Positions 32,806-41,518 of a DNA stretch of 64,000 nt are shown here, piece by piece. The translations under genes were made by a program, and so were the position numbers. The notes under the pieces were generated by a model, which worked only from the letters and a program-made list of their open reading frames with translations, was not told the origin of the DNA and did not search any database. The DNA is from Rhodanobacteraceae bacterium (GTDB lineage Bacteria; Pseudomonadota; Gammaproteobacteria; Xanthomonadales; Ahniellaceae). Positions within the stretch are counted from its first letter, which is position 1; each line of letters begins with the position of its first letter. Location of the stretch: NCBI GenBank assembly GCA_016708465.1, contig JADJFT010000005.1, positions 138,501 to 202,500 of the forward strand. The letters run 5' to 3'.

Positions 32806-34818
32806 ATGACCCTGCGTCTCAAACTGTTCTTGATCGCACTGGTCACCCTGTTGTTGCCATGGGCCGGGTTTCAGTTCATCAAGCAAATGGAATTGCTGCT
32901 GCGCGAAGGCCAGGAGCGCGCGCAACTGTCATCGGCGCGCGCACTCGCGCAAGCGTTCGTCGCGACCGCGCCAATCTTGCCGGCGACCGGAAGAGTGGTG
33001 GTGCTGCCGGATGCGCCACCGGTGTTGCTGATGGACGGCAGTCCAGATGACTGGCAGGAAGCGGCATTACAGCCGTGGCCAAGCGTGCCGCCACTCGGGC
33101 GCGTCTATCTGGCTGCGCGTGCGAGCACGTTGTATGGCTTGATCGAGGTTCAAGATCGCAGTCGCGTACGCGCCGACCCTGATCCACTTGATGCTGGTGC
33201 GGCTGATCAGATCGAGCTACGGCTCGGTGCCGGTGATCGTCGCTACGTCTACGTTCTCGGCAATGCTGCGCCCGGACCGCTGCAGGTTCGTGTCGACTCG
33301 CCCGACGCGCCGGCACTGCAGGGCGAATGGGTCGAGACCAGTGATGGTTACCGCATTGAGTTCTCATTGTTTCTGCCGCGAGACGGCCTGGCACTAGCGG
33401 CGCATGTCGTCGATGCCGGTGGTCAGGGCGGCACGCGCATGTATCCAGTGTTTGGTGATCCCGGACGCGGCGAAGATACGTTGCTCCTCTGGCTCAGCGA
33501 CGCCGGCTTCACGCGCGCGCTGCAGCCGCTGGTGCCGCCGGGTGTGCGCTTGCGCGTGCTCGCCGCTGATGCGCGCGTGCTCGGAAAGGCGGGCAAACTC
33601 GAAGTTGACGATATCGAATCACGCACACTGTGGCCGAATTCGTGGATCTACCGCGCCTTGCTGGCGCCGCCTCTGGTCGATGCCAGCGACTATGCTTGGG
33701 ATCTCGGCAAGCTCGACGTCGATGAAGTCTGGCAGGCGTTGTCTGGCATCGAGGCCAGTGTCTGGCGGCCGTCGAACAACGAGCGAACGGTGATTGTCGC
33801 GGCGGCCGTGCCATTGCGCTGGGACGGCGCCGTGCGCGGTGCGCTGGTGATGGAACAGTCCAGTGACGCGCTGCTGGTGATCGCAAACGACGCGGTCGCG
33901 AAACTAATGGCGACCAGCCTGATCGCCGTGTTGATCGCGAGTTTGGTGTTGTTCGGATTCGCCGGGATTCTGTCCTTCCGTATTCGCCGTTTGCGCAATG
34001 CCACCGAGCGCGCACTGCGGCCAGACGGCCGTCTCGATCCGAAGCTGCCGCATTTGCAGTCAGTCGACGAGGTCGGTGATTTATCACGCAGCTTCGCACG
34101 CTTGCTCGACGAGATCGGCGGCTACAACGAATATCTACGCACGCTGGCGAGCAAGCTCTCACATGAACTCAACACACCGCTCGCCATTGTGCGGTCATCG
34201 CTCGACAACCTTGATCACGAACCGCTGCCGCCGGAAGCGCGTGTCTATGCTGACCGCGCGCGCGCCGGCGCCGATCGGCTCTGGGGCATCCTGCGCACGA
34301 TGAATGAAGCCAGTCGCATGGAAAAGGCGATCAAGGCAGCGGAAGCAGAAGATTTCGACCTTACTGGCGTGGTGCGTGGGTGTGCCGAGTCGTATCGCGG
34401 CATCGCCGGCAATCGTCAGGTGCATTTGATGGTGCCAGAGTCACCGATCCGCTTCCACGGCGCACCGGACCTGATCGCCCAGGCGCTGGACAAGTTGTTC
34501 GACAATGCCAAGGGCTTCACGCCGGAAGGTGGCTGGATTCGGATCAAGCTTGCGTTGGATATCGATGGTGTCGAGATCAGCGTCGCCAATTCTGGGCCGC
34601 CCCTGCCGGCAAAAATGCACGAGCGGTTATTCGACTCGTTGGTGTCGATGCGCGACGCCGGCTCATTACGCGCCACCGGTGAAGTGCCGCATCTTGGCCT
34701 CGGCCTGTACATCGTGCGTCTGGTCGCCGAAGCGCATGATGGAAGTGCACTCGCTTACAACCTGCCGGCCGAAGCCGGCGTCGAATTCCGTCTGCGCCTG
34801 AAAAACATGCAGCGCTGA
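32806..34818 (+). CDS. Histidine kinase of the proteobacterial dedicated sortase system type
   Basis: A 670-residue sensor: a membrane helix at residues 7-24, a periplasmic domain of about 340 residues with DGSPDDWQEAALQPWP (carbohydrate-binding-like fold, as in this kinase family), and a second helix near 365-390. Then come HAMP, H-box LASKLSHELNTPLAIVRSSL (His453), N-box QALDKLFDNAKGFTP, an altered G1 (VANSGPPLP, lacking the usual Asp-x-Gly) and G2 HLGLGLYIV. The long periplasmic sensor and GPPLP in the G1 box fit the TIGR03785-type kinase as I recall it. A -10-like TAAACT ends only 9 nt before the ATG, so the message may be nearly leaderless. Confidence 0.82.
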   Translation: MTLRLKLFLIALVTLLLPWAGFQFIKQMELLLREGQERAQLSSARALAQAFVATAPILPATGRVVVLPDAPPVLLMDGSPDDWQEAALQPWPSVPPLGRVYLAARASTLYGLIEVQDRSRVRADPDPLDAGAADQIELRLGAGDRRYVYVLGNAAPGPLQVRVDSPDAPALQGEWVETSDGYRIEFSLFLPRDGLALAAHVVDAGGQGGTRMYPVFGDPGRGEDTLLLWLSDAGFTRALQPLVPPGVRLRVLAADARVLGKAGKLEVDDIESRTLWPNSWIYRALLAPPLVDASDYAWDLGKLDVDEVWQALSGIEASVWRPSNNERTVIVAAAVPLRWDGAVRGALVMEQSSDALLVIANDAVAKLMATSLIAVLIASLVLFGFAGILSFRIRRLRNATERALRPDGRLDPKLPHLQSVDEVGDLSRSFARLLDEIGGYNEYLRTLASKLSHELNTPLAIVRSSLDNLDHEPLPPEARVYADRARAGADRLWGILRTMNEASRMEKAIKAAEAEDFDLTGVVRGCAESYRGIAGNRQVHLMVPESPIRFHGAPDLIAQALDKLFDNAKGFTPEGGWIRIKLALDIDGVEISVANSGPPLPAKMHERLFDSLVSMRDAGSLRATGEVPHLGLGLYIVRLVAEAHDGSALAYNLPAEAGVEFRLRLKNMQR

Positions 34819-34884
34819 GTGTCAGGGGGGCGTTGGCCGCGCCCGGCGTGATCGTTGTAATCAGCGCGCAGTCGTCCGAAGCGA

Positions 34885-34944
34885 TGTCGGTATCAGTGAT
34901 ACCAGCAATTCGAAGCGGCTCTCGATCAAGGAGAGTCCCATGCG
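34885..34944 (+). mobile_element. Solo left end of an IS3-family element
   Basis: About 60 bp starting TGTCGGTATCAGTGAT matches the left end of the intact IS at 43767. The shared core includes CTCTCGATCAAGGAGAGTCC followed by CATGCGG, i.e. the hairpin, ribosome-binding site and start codon of orfA. Similarity stops just after the start codon. The rest of the element is absent. It lies between the sortase-system kinase and the 3' end of hipA. Confidence 0.75.
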
Positions 34945-34982
34945 GTGGCGCATGTCTGTTACTGAGGGCCCAATACACATTC

Positions 34983-36166
34983 TCAGCGCCTCCCCAGCAG
35001 ATCTGAGCGGCCGATGACATGGCGCTCGGTGACTGTGGGATTTGGCTCCGAGAATCCGATAAAGGCGTCACCCAGCGCTGCATCGCCCAAGGCGTAGATA
35101 TGCTTGCAGCGGAGGCAGGCAATGCCTTCTTGCCAGGTCAGCAACATGCGCTTGCCGATTTCAGTGAAGGCTGGATGCTCGACCATCGCCTCGCGGACCT
35201 GCGGGCCAACCTCGGCCACGGCTGTTGCGATTCGGTCAACGATTTCGGCCTGATCACGCACGGAAAGACCGAATGTGGCGGTGATGAAAGTCTGCAGGCT
35301 CTTGCCTGGGTCCCAGGTTTTACGGCCCATGAACGAGATGCCCGGCGGGTTCTTCGCATAGTCCGGGTACACGGCCGTGGTGATCATGTCGTAGGCCGGG
35401 GCCAAGTGAACGTCGTTCTGGCTGCTGTAACGCAGGGCAACGTTCTTGGCGTGGCAGTCGGCGTTGCGTAGCGCGTAGGTCAGCAGCAGCAGCGTCGCCA
35501 TCTGCCGAAACACATCCGCACGCTCGGCTACCCGCACATGATCGCGTACGGCCTTGGCGATGCGCTCCCAGGTCGTGTCGTACTTCGCAGCAGGGCGCAG
35601 ACCCAGCAGCGCGCAGAAGTCCTCCATGCCCCAGAAGCGCGCACCGTTCTCGTCCACATCAAAGCGGTGGACGATCAGGGCCTGCCCGTCAGCTGATACT
35701 TCGGTCAGGGCCGCGGGCATCACCCGCTTGGTCACCTGCATGCACAGATGTTCGTTCAGAGACACGAATGGCAGCAGGCGGGAGGAGCCCTTGATGATGT
35801 GCCGGTGCGTGAACAGCGAGGTCTTCTTGTGCGGGCCGAAGCGGATCTTCTCGGCGTCGCTGTCCAGGAACTTCGGTACCACGCCGGATACACCACTGGT
35901 CGCATGTTGGCGCACCAACTCGGCGAAGGCTTCCTCCGAGTTGTCGCCTTGCAGCAACGCGGAAACATCCACGGACTTGGCAGGTTCATCTGGAACACTG
36001 GATGCAGGACGTCGTCCCAGATGTACGGGTCGCGCCGCACTCGCATCGTCAGCGACACGAAATCCTCGGGCGCAACGTCGTCGTGATAGGTCATCGAGCT
36101 CTTGAAGTCACCCACGGTATCCAGCGTGGCGACTTCGCGTCCGAGCACATATACCGAGAGACTCAC
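34983..36166 (-). pseudogene. hipA: HipA toxin kinase with one frameshift
   Basis: The N-terminus (MSLSVYVLGREVATLDTVGD ... HPVFQMNLP) and the rest (VDVSALLQGDNSEEAFAELV onward) are in different frames. The break is at 35972-35985, where one missing base would join them. Kinase features remain: KFLDSDAEKIRFG, IVHRFDVDENGARFWGMEDF, catalytic RNADCHAKNVAL (Asp/Asn) and the metal-binding APAYDMITT. HipA phosphorylates glutamyl-tRNA synthetase and causes dormancy. The joined length, about 394 residues, is a little short of the 440 of E. coli HipA. The start overlaps hipB by 4 bp. Low-toxicity escape mutants of hipA are expected when selection is relaxed. Confidence 0.8.
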
Positions 36167-36420
36167 GCACCGCCCCCGCGTTCACGACGAAGCTCATCGA
36201 GGGAGCCCGAGATCCCCATCTCGACGAACTGCATCTCCATACCTACGGCGGCAAGTACCGCCAGAAGCTTGCGCGAGCCGAATTCGGCCAGCTTTCCTCG
36301 CTCGAAGCGGGAAAGTGCCCCTTGGGCCACGCCGGCGCTCGCAGCAACATCACCCTGCTTCATGCCGAGGGCACGCCGCCGTTCCGCTACTGCTTCGCCT
36401 AATTCCATCAGCGTTTGCAT
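36163..36420 (-). CDS. hipB: HipB-like XRE antitoxin/repressor
   Basis: An 85-residue helix-turn-helix protein: ELGEAVAERRRALGMKQGDV, ASAGVAQGALSRFERGKLAE, then FGSRKLLAVLAAVGMEMQFV, the HipB-type HTH with a C-terminal strand. It neutralises HipA and represses the operon. The next ATG (residue 5, MELGEAV) is an alternative start; neither has a clear ribosome-binding site. It overlaps hipA by ATGA. Two direct repeats that are probable operators lie immediately upstream. Confidence 0.88.
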   Translation of the reverse strand: MQTLMELGEAVAERRRALGMKQGDVAASAGVAQGALSRFERGKLAEFGSRKLLAVLAAVGMEMQFVEMGISGSLDELRRERGGGA

Positions 36421-36474
36421 TTGACCTATGCGTCATATATTTCTGGATTGCGGCCATTATTTGACAAATGTGTC
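36421..36474. promoter_or_regulatory. Two direct-repeat operators of hipBA
   Basis: TTGACCTATGCGTC (36421-36434) and TTGACAAATGTGTC (36461-36474) share TTGACNNATGYGTC and begin exactly 40 bp apart, close to four helical turns. Each has GAC-N6-GTC dyad symmetry. They occupy the space just upstream of hipB where the promoter must be, as in E. coli where several HipB operators repress hipBA cooperatively. The first one touches the start codon. Confidence 0.6.
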
Positions 36475-36509
36475 TAATTATCAAGTCTGACCAAGCTCAA
36501 TCCCGAAAA

Positions 36510-36537
36510 TCGGTATCACTCCCCCTGGTCAATTTTC
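36510..36537 (+). repeat. Possible second IS-end fragment flanking hipBA
   Basis: TCGGTATCA recurs here in the same orientation as in the IS left-end remnant at 34887-34895, with weaker similarity beyond it (a CAATT further on in both). The two copies bracket hipBA. The match is short and may be chance. Confidence 0.3.
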
Positions 36538-36561
36538 AACGAGCGGCAACATCTAGTCGGC

Positions 36562-37494
36562 TCAATGCACCAACATGGCAGCAAGGTCGAGCCACCAACC
36601 CTCGACGGCGGCGATCCACAACACCACGATCATGAATGCGCTGACTTGCCAACGCGATCCGATCGCTTCGTCCTCGACCGTGAGGCCGCCGTCCCAAGGC
36701 GCTGAACCCTTGTGAAGCGTTTGCGCGCCGGCGATGAAGATCGCGAACGGCGTCAGGAACAGCAGGCCGAACGCGATGCCACGCACGTACAAATGGAAGC
36801 TACGTCCGAAGGCGCGAGCAAGGCCGGGTACTTCGCCACGTTCGTCACGAACGCGCAGACCGAACAGATACTTGCCGGGTGTGGTCCCGAACAGACCGAT
36901 CAGCAATGACTCGACTACGAACCACACCGCGCAGGCCATCGATAGCAGCATCCAGAACTCCGGTAGCGTCTGCGATTCCGGGCCTTTCGCGCCTTCGGTG
37001 GCGGCCCACCAAGCGCTTGCGCCGAGCAGACCGAGCGACATGACGTCGACGTAGCGGGCGGCCAGCCGCTTCGTTACCCAAAACAGCCGTCGTGACGATT
37101 CCTTCGCGCTCTGCGCGACGCTGACGTCGGTCGCCGCCTTTCTTGCATCCGCTTGGCGCAATAGCGATTCAATCTGCGCTCGGTCTTTGGCCACGATCTT
37201 CGGCGCGTGCGCGGCCAGCGGTGGCGGCTTCGAAGTTTTGTCTTGAATTGCGGGCTTGGCGACCCTGGGCAGTACGACCGGCTGTATGACTTCGCGCGGT
37301 GGCACGCTGCTCGGCGGGGCCAAGCTAACGCGTGCGACATGTTTCGCCAAGGGTTGCCATTCACCGAAATCGACGTGCCAGACTAGTGCATTCGTCGCGA
37401 ACATTTGTGCTGCCGCCGCACGCAGCAAGTCTTGGTGCACATACGGTCCCCACGTGTTGCCATCGGGTTCGGCCACGTACCAAGCGTCGCTCAT
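36562..37494 (-). CDS. GYF_2-RDD domain membrane protein
   Basis: A 310-residue protein. The N-terminal domain AWYVAEPDGNTWGPYVHQDL ... ALVWHVDFGEWQPLAKH is a GYF_2 (DUF4339) fold that often binds proline-rich partners. A proline/lysine-rich linker follows, then a C-terminal RDD domain with four likely helices, containing AARYVDVMSLGLLGASAWWA and TPGKYLFGLRVRDERGEVPG. The start MSDAWYVAEP at 37494 is preferred to upstream in-frame codons because it begins the GYF_2 domain. RDD proteins are poorly characterised transporters. Divergent from trpE. Confidence 0.85.
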   Translation of the reverse strand: MSDAWYVAEPDGNTWGPYVHQDLLRAAAAQMFATNALVWHVDFGEWQPLAKHVARVSLAPPSSVPPREVIQPVVLPRVAKPAIQDKTSKPPPLAAHAPKIVAKDRAQIESLLRQADARKAATDVSVAQSAKESSRRLFWVTKRLAARYVDVMSLGLLGASAWWAATEGAKGPESQTLPEFWMLLSMACAVWFVVESLLIGLFGTTPGKYLFGLRVRDERGEVPGLARAFGRSFHLYVRGIAFGLLFLTPFAIFIAGAQTLHKGSAPWDGGLTVEDEAIGSRWQVSAFMIVVLWIAAVEGWWLDLAAMLVH

Positions 37495-37506
37495 GCGGAC
37501 TCCATC

Positions 37507-37530
37507 GACATGACGGGATTCTGTCATGTC
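37507..37530. promoter_or_regulatory. Palindromic operator candidate between RDD gene and trpE
   Basis: Perfect 8-bp arms GACATGAC and GTCATGTC around an 8-nt centre, in the 101-bp space between two divergent starts. Spacing and symmetry suit a dimeric regulator. A separate hairpin follows at 37546-37564. Confidence 0.45.
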
Positions 37531-37545
37531 AGTGCATGGCTTGGC

Positions 37546-37564
37546 GCGGCGCTTGGCGCGCCGC
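37546..37564 (+). promoter_or_regulatory. GC-rich leader hairpin before trpE
   Basis: A perfect 7-bp stem GCGGCGC / GCGCCGC with loop TTGGC, ending 31 nt before the trpE ATG. It has no T-run, and I see no Trp-rich leader peptide, so a classical attenuator is not supported. Confidence 0.35.
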
Positions 37565-37595
37565 AATAATCAAGCGCTTCCCAGGACACATCGAC

Positions 37596-39071
37596 ATGTT
37601 GACGCACGACGAATTTTCCGCGCTTGCGGCGCAAGGTTTCAATCGTATCCCGATCGTGCGCGAGGTCTTTTCCGATCTCGACACGCCGCTGTCGGTGTAC
37701 CTGAAGCTGGCCGATGGCCCGCATACCTATCTGTTCGAGTCGGTCGAGGGCGGCGAGAACTGGGGACGCTATTCGATCATCGGCCTGCCGGCGAAAACGA
37801 CATACAGCTTGCGTGGTCATCGCCTGAGCGTGGCTCAGTACGATGAGGTGATTGAGGAACGTGAATTGGCCGACCCGCTGGCCGCACTTGATGTGATCCG
37901 TGAATCCTTCAAGGTGCCGAAGCTGCCCGATTTGCCTGCTTTCACCGGCGGCTTGGTCGGCTATTGGGGCTTCGACACCATCCGCTATGTCGAAGCGAAG
38001 CTGGCACGCGACGACAAACCCGATCCGATCGGTGCGCCCGATGTGCTGCTGATGCTGAGCGAAGAAGTCGCGGTATTCGACAATCTCAAGGGGCGCCTGT
38101 ACCTGATCGTGCACACTGACCCAAATGAACCACGCGCCTATGCGCGCGCGCAGCGGCGACTCGACGAACTCGCCTTCCGACTGCGTCGTTCGGGCCCAAG
38201 TTATCCGGAAGTATTGGACCCGGCCAGCCTGACCGAGGCGGACTTCATCTCTGGCTTCACCCGTGACGGCTTCATCGCCGCGGTCGAGCAGAGCAAAGAA
38301 TTCATCCGCGCCGGTGACATCTTCCAAGTCGTGTTGTCGCAGCGACTGACGGTGCCGTTCCGTGCTCGCCCGGTCGATGTCTATCGTGCTCTGCGTGCGC
38401 TGAATCCGTCGCCGTACATGTATTTCCTCGACCTTGGCGAGCGACAAGTCGTCGGCTCGTCACCGGAAATTCTGGTGCGCCTGCAGAACGGCCAAGTGAC
38501 GGTTCGTCCGATCGCCGGCACGCGCCCGCGCGGCAAAACGCCGGAGCAGGACCATGCTCTGGAAGCGGAACTGCTCGCCGATCCGAAAGAACGTGCCGAA
38601 CACCTGATGTTGATCGACCTCGGTCGCAACGACGTCGGCCGTGTTGCAGAAGCCGGCAGTGTGCGTGTGCCCGAACGCTTCATCATTGAACGCTATTCGC
38701 ATGTCATGCACATCGTTTCCGAAGTACAGGGTGCGCTGCGTCCCGATTTCAAATTCGCCGACGTCTTGAAGGCGACATTTCCGGCCGGCACCGTCAGCGG
38801 TGCACCGAAAATTCGCGCGCTCGAAATCATCCAGGACTTGGAGCCGATCAAGCGCGGCATCTATTCCGGCGCAGTCGGTTACGTCGGTTGGTGGGGCGAC
38901 GCCGATACCGCCATCGCCATCCGCACGGCGGTCATCCAGAACGGCCAACTCCATGTCCAGGCCGGCGCCGGCATCGTCTACGACTCTGACCCGGAAAAAG
39001 AATGGGAGGAAACCATGAACAAGGGCCGCGCCCTGTTCCGCGCGGTGGCGCAGGCGGCGGGCGGGTTGTGA
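37596..39071 (+). CDS. trpE: Anthranilate synthase component I
   Basis: A 491-residue enzyme that makes anthranilate from chorismate with ammonia supplied by TrpG. The feedback-sensing N-terminus has DTPLSVYLKLADGPHTYLFE and SVEGGENWGRYS. The catalytic domain shows QVVLSQRLTVPF, NPSPYMYFLDLGERQVVGSS, VRPIAGTRPRGKTPEQD, EHLMLIDLGRNDVGRV and the final QAGAGIVYDSDPEKEWEET. ATG 37596 gives the family start. trpG, its partner, is not next to it but 19 kb away at 58130, beyond an accessory island. Confidence 0.97.
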   Translation: MLTHDEFSALAAQGFNRIPIVREVFSDLDTPLSVYLKLADGPHTYLFESVEGGENWGRYSIIGLPAKTTYSLRGHRLSVAQYDEVIEERELADPLAALDVIRESFKVPKLPDLPAFTGGLVGYWGFDTIRYVEAKLARDDKPDPIGAPDVLLMLSEEVAVFDNLKGRLYLIVHTDPNEPRAYARAQRRLDELAFRLRRSGPSYPEVLDPASLTEADFISGFTRDGFIAAVEQSKEFIRAGDIFQVVLSQRLTVPFRARPVDVYRALRALNPSPYMYFLDLGERQVVGSSPEILVRLQNGQVTVRPIAGTRPRGKTPEQDHALEAELLADPKERAEHLMLIDLGRNDVGRVAEAGSVRVPERFIIERYSHVMHIVSEVQGALRPDFKFADVLKATFPAGTVSGAPKIRALEIIQDLEPIKRGIYSGAVGYVGWWGDADTAIAIRTAVIQNGQLHVQAGAGIVYDSDPEKEWEETMNKGRALFRAVAQAAGGL

Positions 39072-39094
39072 CGGTCATGGCGTGAACCGCCACA

Positions 39095-39739
39095 TCAGCG
39101 AGTCATGGCACCTGAGGGCCGAAACACTCGGTAGACCGTCAGGCCCATAATCGCACCCAGCATCGCCATCAACGAATCTTTCTGCGCGTCCCAAATGTCG
39201 CCTTGGGTGCCGAGGTAGGCTTGGCCGAGTTCGCCCCCGAAGGTTTCGGCGGCTTGCCATTCAATCATTTCGTAGAGTTCCGAGTTCGACATGATGAACA
39301 TGATCGGCACGAGGTTGCGCCACAGATCACGCAATGGACCACGGGCTTCAATGAGCTCAGCGACTGCAGGCACGATGAGCAGTCCGTAGCTGAAATGCAC
39401 GGCACGATCGAAAGGATTGCGTTGCAGGCCGAGCGCCTGCATCGCGTCCCAGCCGGTCAGCGATGTCAGCCATGTATTCCACGGCACTTCCGAGTAGGTG
39501 AAATGTGCGCCGATCGTGTGTAGGCAGAAGAACACGAACAGCGCGGTGTAGGCGTAGTGCGAAAACCTCAGCCGACGGTAGTGCCAGATCAGCAGCGGGA
39601 TCACGATGAACACCAACACGTTTTCGAGCAGCCAGTCTTGGCGGTAGTGCGGCGCGATCGCGAGCGCACTCCAGAATGCGAGGAACAGGCCGAGCAGAAT
39701 CAGTAGATAACCGGATCGTTCATCGTGCGATGGGTTCAT
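39095..39739 (-). CDS. DUF2238 (YjdF-like) membrane protein
   Basis: A 214-residue protein with about six membrane helices. Family features are WLLENVLVFIVIPLLIW, AYTALFVFFCLHTIGAHFTY, DRAVHFSYGLLIVPAVAELI, SNSELYEMIEWQAAETFGG and YLGTQGDIWDAQKDSLMAML, which carry the conserved acidic residues of DUF2238/YjdF. Function is unknown. The start MNPSHDERSG at 39739 overlaps the stop of the upstream gene by 4 bp. It converges on trpE. Confidence 0.88.
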   Translation of the reverse strand: MNPSHDERSGYLLILLGLFLAFWSALAIAPHYRQDWLLENVLVFIVIPLLIWHYRRLRFSHYAYTALFVFFCLHTIGAHFTYSEVPWNTWLTSLTGWDAMQALGLQRNPFDRAVHFSYGLLIVPAVAELIEARGPLRDLWRNLVPIMFIMSNSELYEMIEWQAAETFGGELGQAYLGTQGDIWDAQKDSLMAMLGAIMGLTVYRVFRPSGAMTR

Positions 39740-40680
39740 GGCGACGATTCCGATGCTTGTGGTGATGCGCCGCACAAAGCCGTCATCCGCCAGTCGCGGC
39801 GGTCGCGTAGTTCGAGCATGGCGTAGCGCACGGCGAGTTCGCTATCGGTGCGCTCGGGTACTTGCCAAAGCTCTGGGTGGCGATCGACTTCAGGGCAGAG
39901 TTCATGCAAGCGCCGGCGCATGGCGGGGGCGAGCAGGTGGTCGTAGGCGTTCGGATACATGGCTTCGTCCCACCATGGATTGACGTAGTCGGCGAAGTCG
40001 AACTCGCGCTGGATCTGCCAGCCATGGTCGCTGCGCGCCAGAATCGCCGGCTTGCCGGGCACGATGCCGTCTTCGAATAGCGAGCGGTAGAAGCGATGGC
40101 CTTCGTAGTTCGCGATCAGGTCGGCGTTCGAATAGACGCCGGTTGTCGCGGCGCCAAAGATTGCGCGCTCGGTGAATGCCGAATGCCGAGCGGCGGCCGC
40201 TTCATCGTGGCTGCGTTGGAAGCGTCGCCAAAACTTGCGTCCCTGCGACAAGAAATGCCCGAGTTTGTCCGAACCGACTAATACGCCGGCGACCCGGAAA
40301 CTCGGTCCGACACCGAACAGTCGCCCGACGCGTGCGGCCAGCAAAGACAGCTTGGCGTAGATCGATGCATGCGCTGGCGTGGGCAGTTTTTCGACCTCGG
40401 GCGAACGCATCGCCCAGCGCTCCAACTTGTCGACCCAGTGGTGGCCGCCGATGCGGTGATAGATCGCATCGACCATGCGCGATTCAGTCGCCGGGCCGTG
40501 CCAATGTTCGACCACGTCGACAAGCGTGCGATTGACCTCGCGATTCAACACGACGCGCGCATCGGCGGTCGCTACCGCGCGATTTTGGTAGGCGTCGGTC
40601 TCATACGCACCGGCGCGCAGTGTCACCAGCGTGGCGGCGATGAGCAGCCACGATCGGCCAAGCCAGAGCCGTGTGCGCAC
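39736..40680 (-). CDS. Secreted protein of unknown function
   Basis: A 314-residue protein with a signal peptide (MRTRLWLGRSWLLIAATLVT LRAGA in two halves; cleavage near residue 25). The mature part is rich in charged and aromatic residues and has no membrane helix. It carries AGVLVGSDKLGHFLSQGRKF and FGAATTGVYSNADLIANYEG, which look conserved (His/Lys/Asp near a helix) but match no family I can name. It is coupled by ATGA to the DUF2238 gene and lies 27 bp behind an outer-membrane protein gene, so the three probably form one minus-strand operon. Confidence 0.7.
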   Translation of the reverse strand: MRTRLWLGRSWLLIAATLVTLRAGAYETDAYQNRAVATADARVVLNREVNRTLVDVVEHWHGPATESRMVDAIYHRIGGHHWVDKLERWAMRSPEVEKLPTPAHASIYAKLSLLAARVGRLFGVGPSFRVAGVLVGSDKLGHFLSQGRKFWRRFQRSHDEAAAARHSAFTERAIFGAATTGVYSNADLIANYEGHRFYRSLFEDGIVPGKPAILARSDHGWQIQREFDFADYVNPWWDEAMYPNAYDHLLAPAMRRRLHELCPEVDRHPELWQVPERTDSELAVRYAMLELRDRRDWRMTALCGASPQASESSP

Positions 40681-40707
40681 CGGTGTGCAGTCCGCGCGAT
40701 ACCTGGC

Positions 40708-41493
40708 CTACTCGCCGAATCGCCAGGTGAGATTGAGCAGGGTGCTGGTGCGCGCGCCCTTGCCCACTTCTAGCGCGATGTCCAGCGTATCGGCCAGCGA
40801 GCAATTAGCGCCGAACACCAAGCCGGCGTTGTCTTTGTTCTCCAACTCGACCGCGAACGGCACATTGCCGACGAAGGGTAGGGCGATTGAGCCGTTGTGG
40901 TCCTCTTGTACGTCGACGATCAGGCTGCCCACCCAGAACGCCCACGTGCCTTGGGTGAGGCCGAACCGCGGCTGCCACGATGTCGATGTGACATTGCTGT
41001 CAAAGTCACCCGACAGCGAGGTTTCCGCATAGGTGCCGGTCAGCGACGTGAACCAATGGTCGCCACCGTAGACGAGTGTGAAACCGGCGCCGTAGACCTC
41101 ACCGCTGTAGCGGATCACCAATTCGTTGAATAAGCCTGGCGGCGCATTCGGAATGCTCACCGAACTCAGGTTGACGGGCGTGCGGGCGTGCACCTTGCCA
41201 AGCACGCCGAACACATTCAGGAACGGAAAAACCCACGCATCGGCCTTGAGGTCGACGTGGTTGATCGCGTTGCTCACGCCAATCGTGTTGGGATCACCGA
41301 CAGTGGCGCCGGGCAGTTCGAAATCGAGCGCCCTGATCGCATAATCTTGCTTCAAGGTGAGCAGGTCGACGCCAATGCCATAAGGCTTCGGCAGATCACG
41401 GTCACCAGCCCACGACTTGCCGAACGGCAGCAGGCTTTCCGCCTGCGTCGCACCCGAAGTGACCAACAGCAGTACCACCGCAATTCGCTTCAT
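40708..41493 (-). CDS. Probable outer-membrane beta-barrel protein
   Basis: A 261-residue protein with a signal peptide (MKRIAVVLLLVTSGATQA) and a body of alternating polar/hydrophobic beta-strands with turns, ending LLNLTWRFGE. The motifs LPKPYGIGVDLLTLKQDYAI and VYGAGFTLVYGGDHWFTSLT suggest a porin-like barrel; I do not know the exact family. ATG 41493 has GGGAGC upstream and a TATACT -10 box 26 bp away. It is the first gene of the operon with the secreted protein and DUF2238 genes. Confidence 0.7.
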   Translation of the reverse strand: MKRIAVVLLLVTSGATQAESLLPFGKSWAGDRDLPKPYGIGVDLLTLKQDYAIRALDFELPGATVGDPNTIGVSNAINHVDLKADAWVFPFLNVFGVLGKVHARTPVNLSSVSIPNAPPGLFNELVIRYSGEVYGAGFTLVYGGDHWFTSLTGTYAETSLSGDFDSNVTSTSWQPRFGLTQGTWAFWVGSLIVDVQEDHNGSIALPFVGNVPFAVELENKDNAGLVFGANCSLADTLDIALEVGKGARTSTLLNLTWRFGE

Positions 41494-41518
41494 CTGCACG
41501 CTCCCCGAGAATGGTTCG

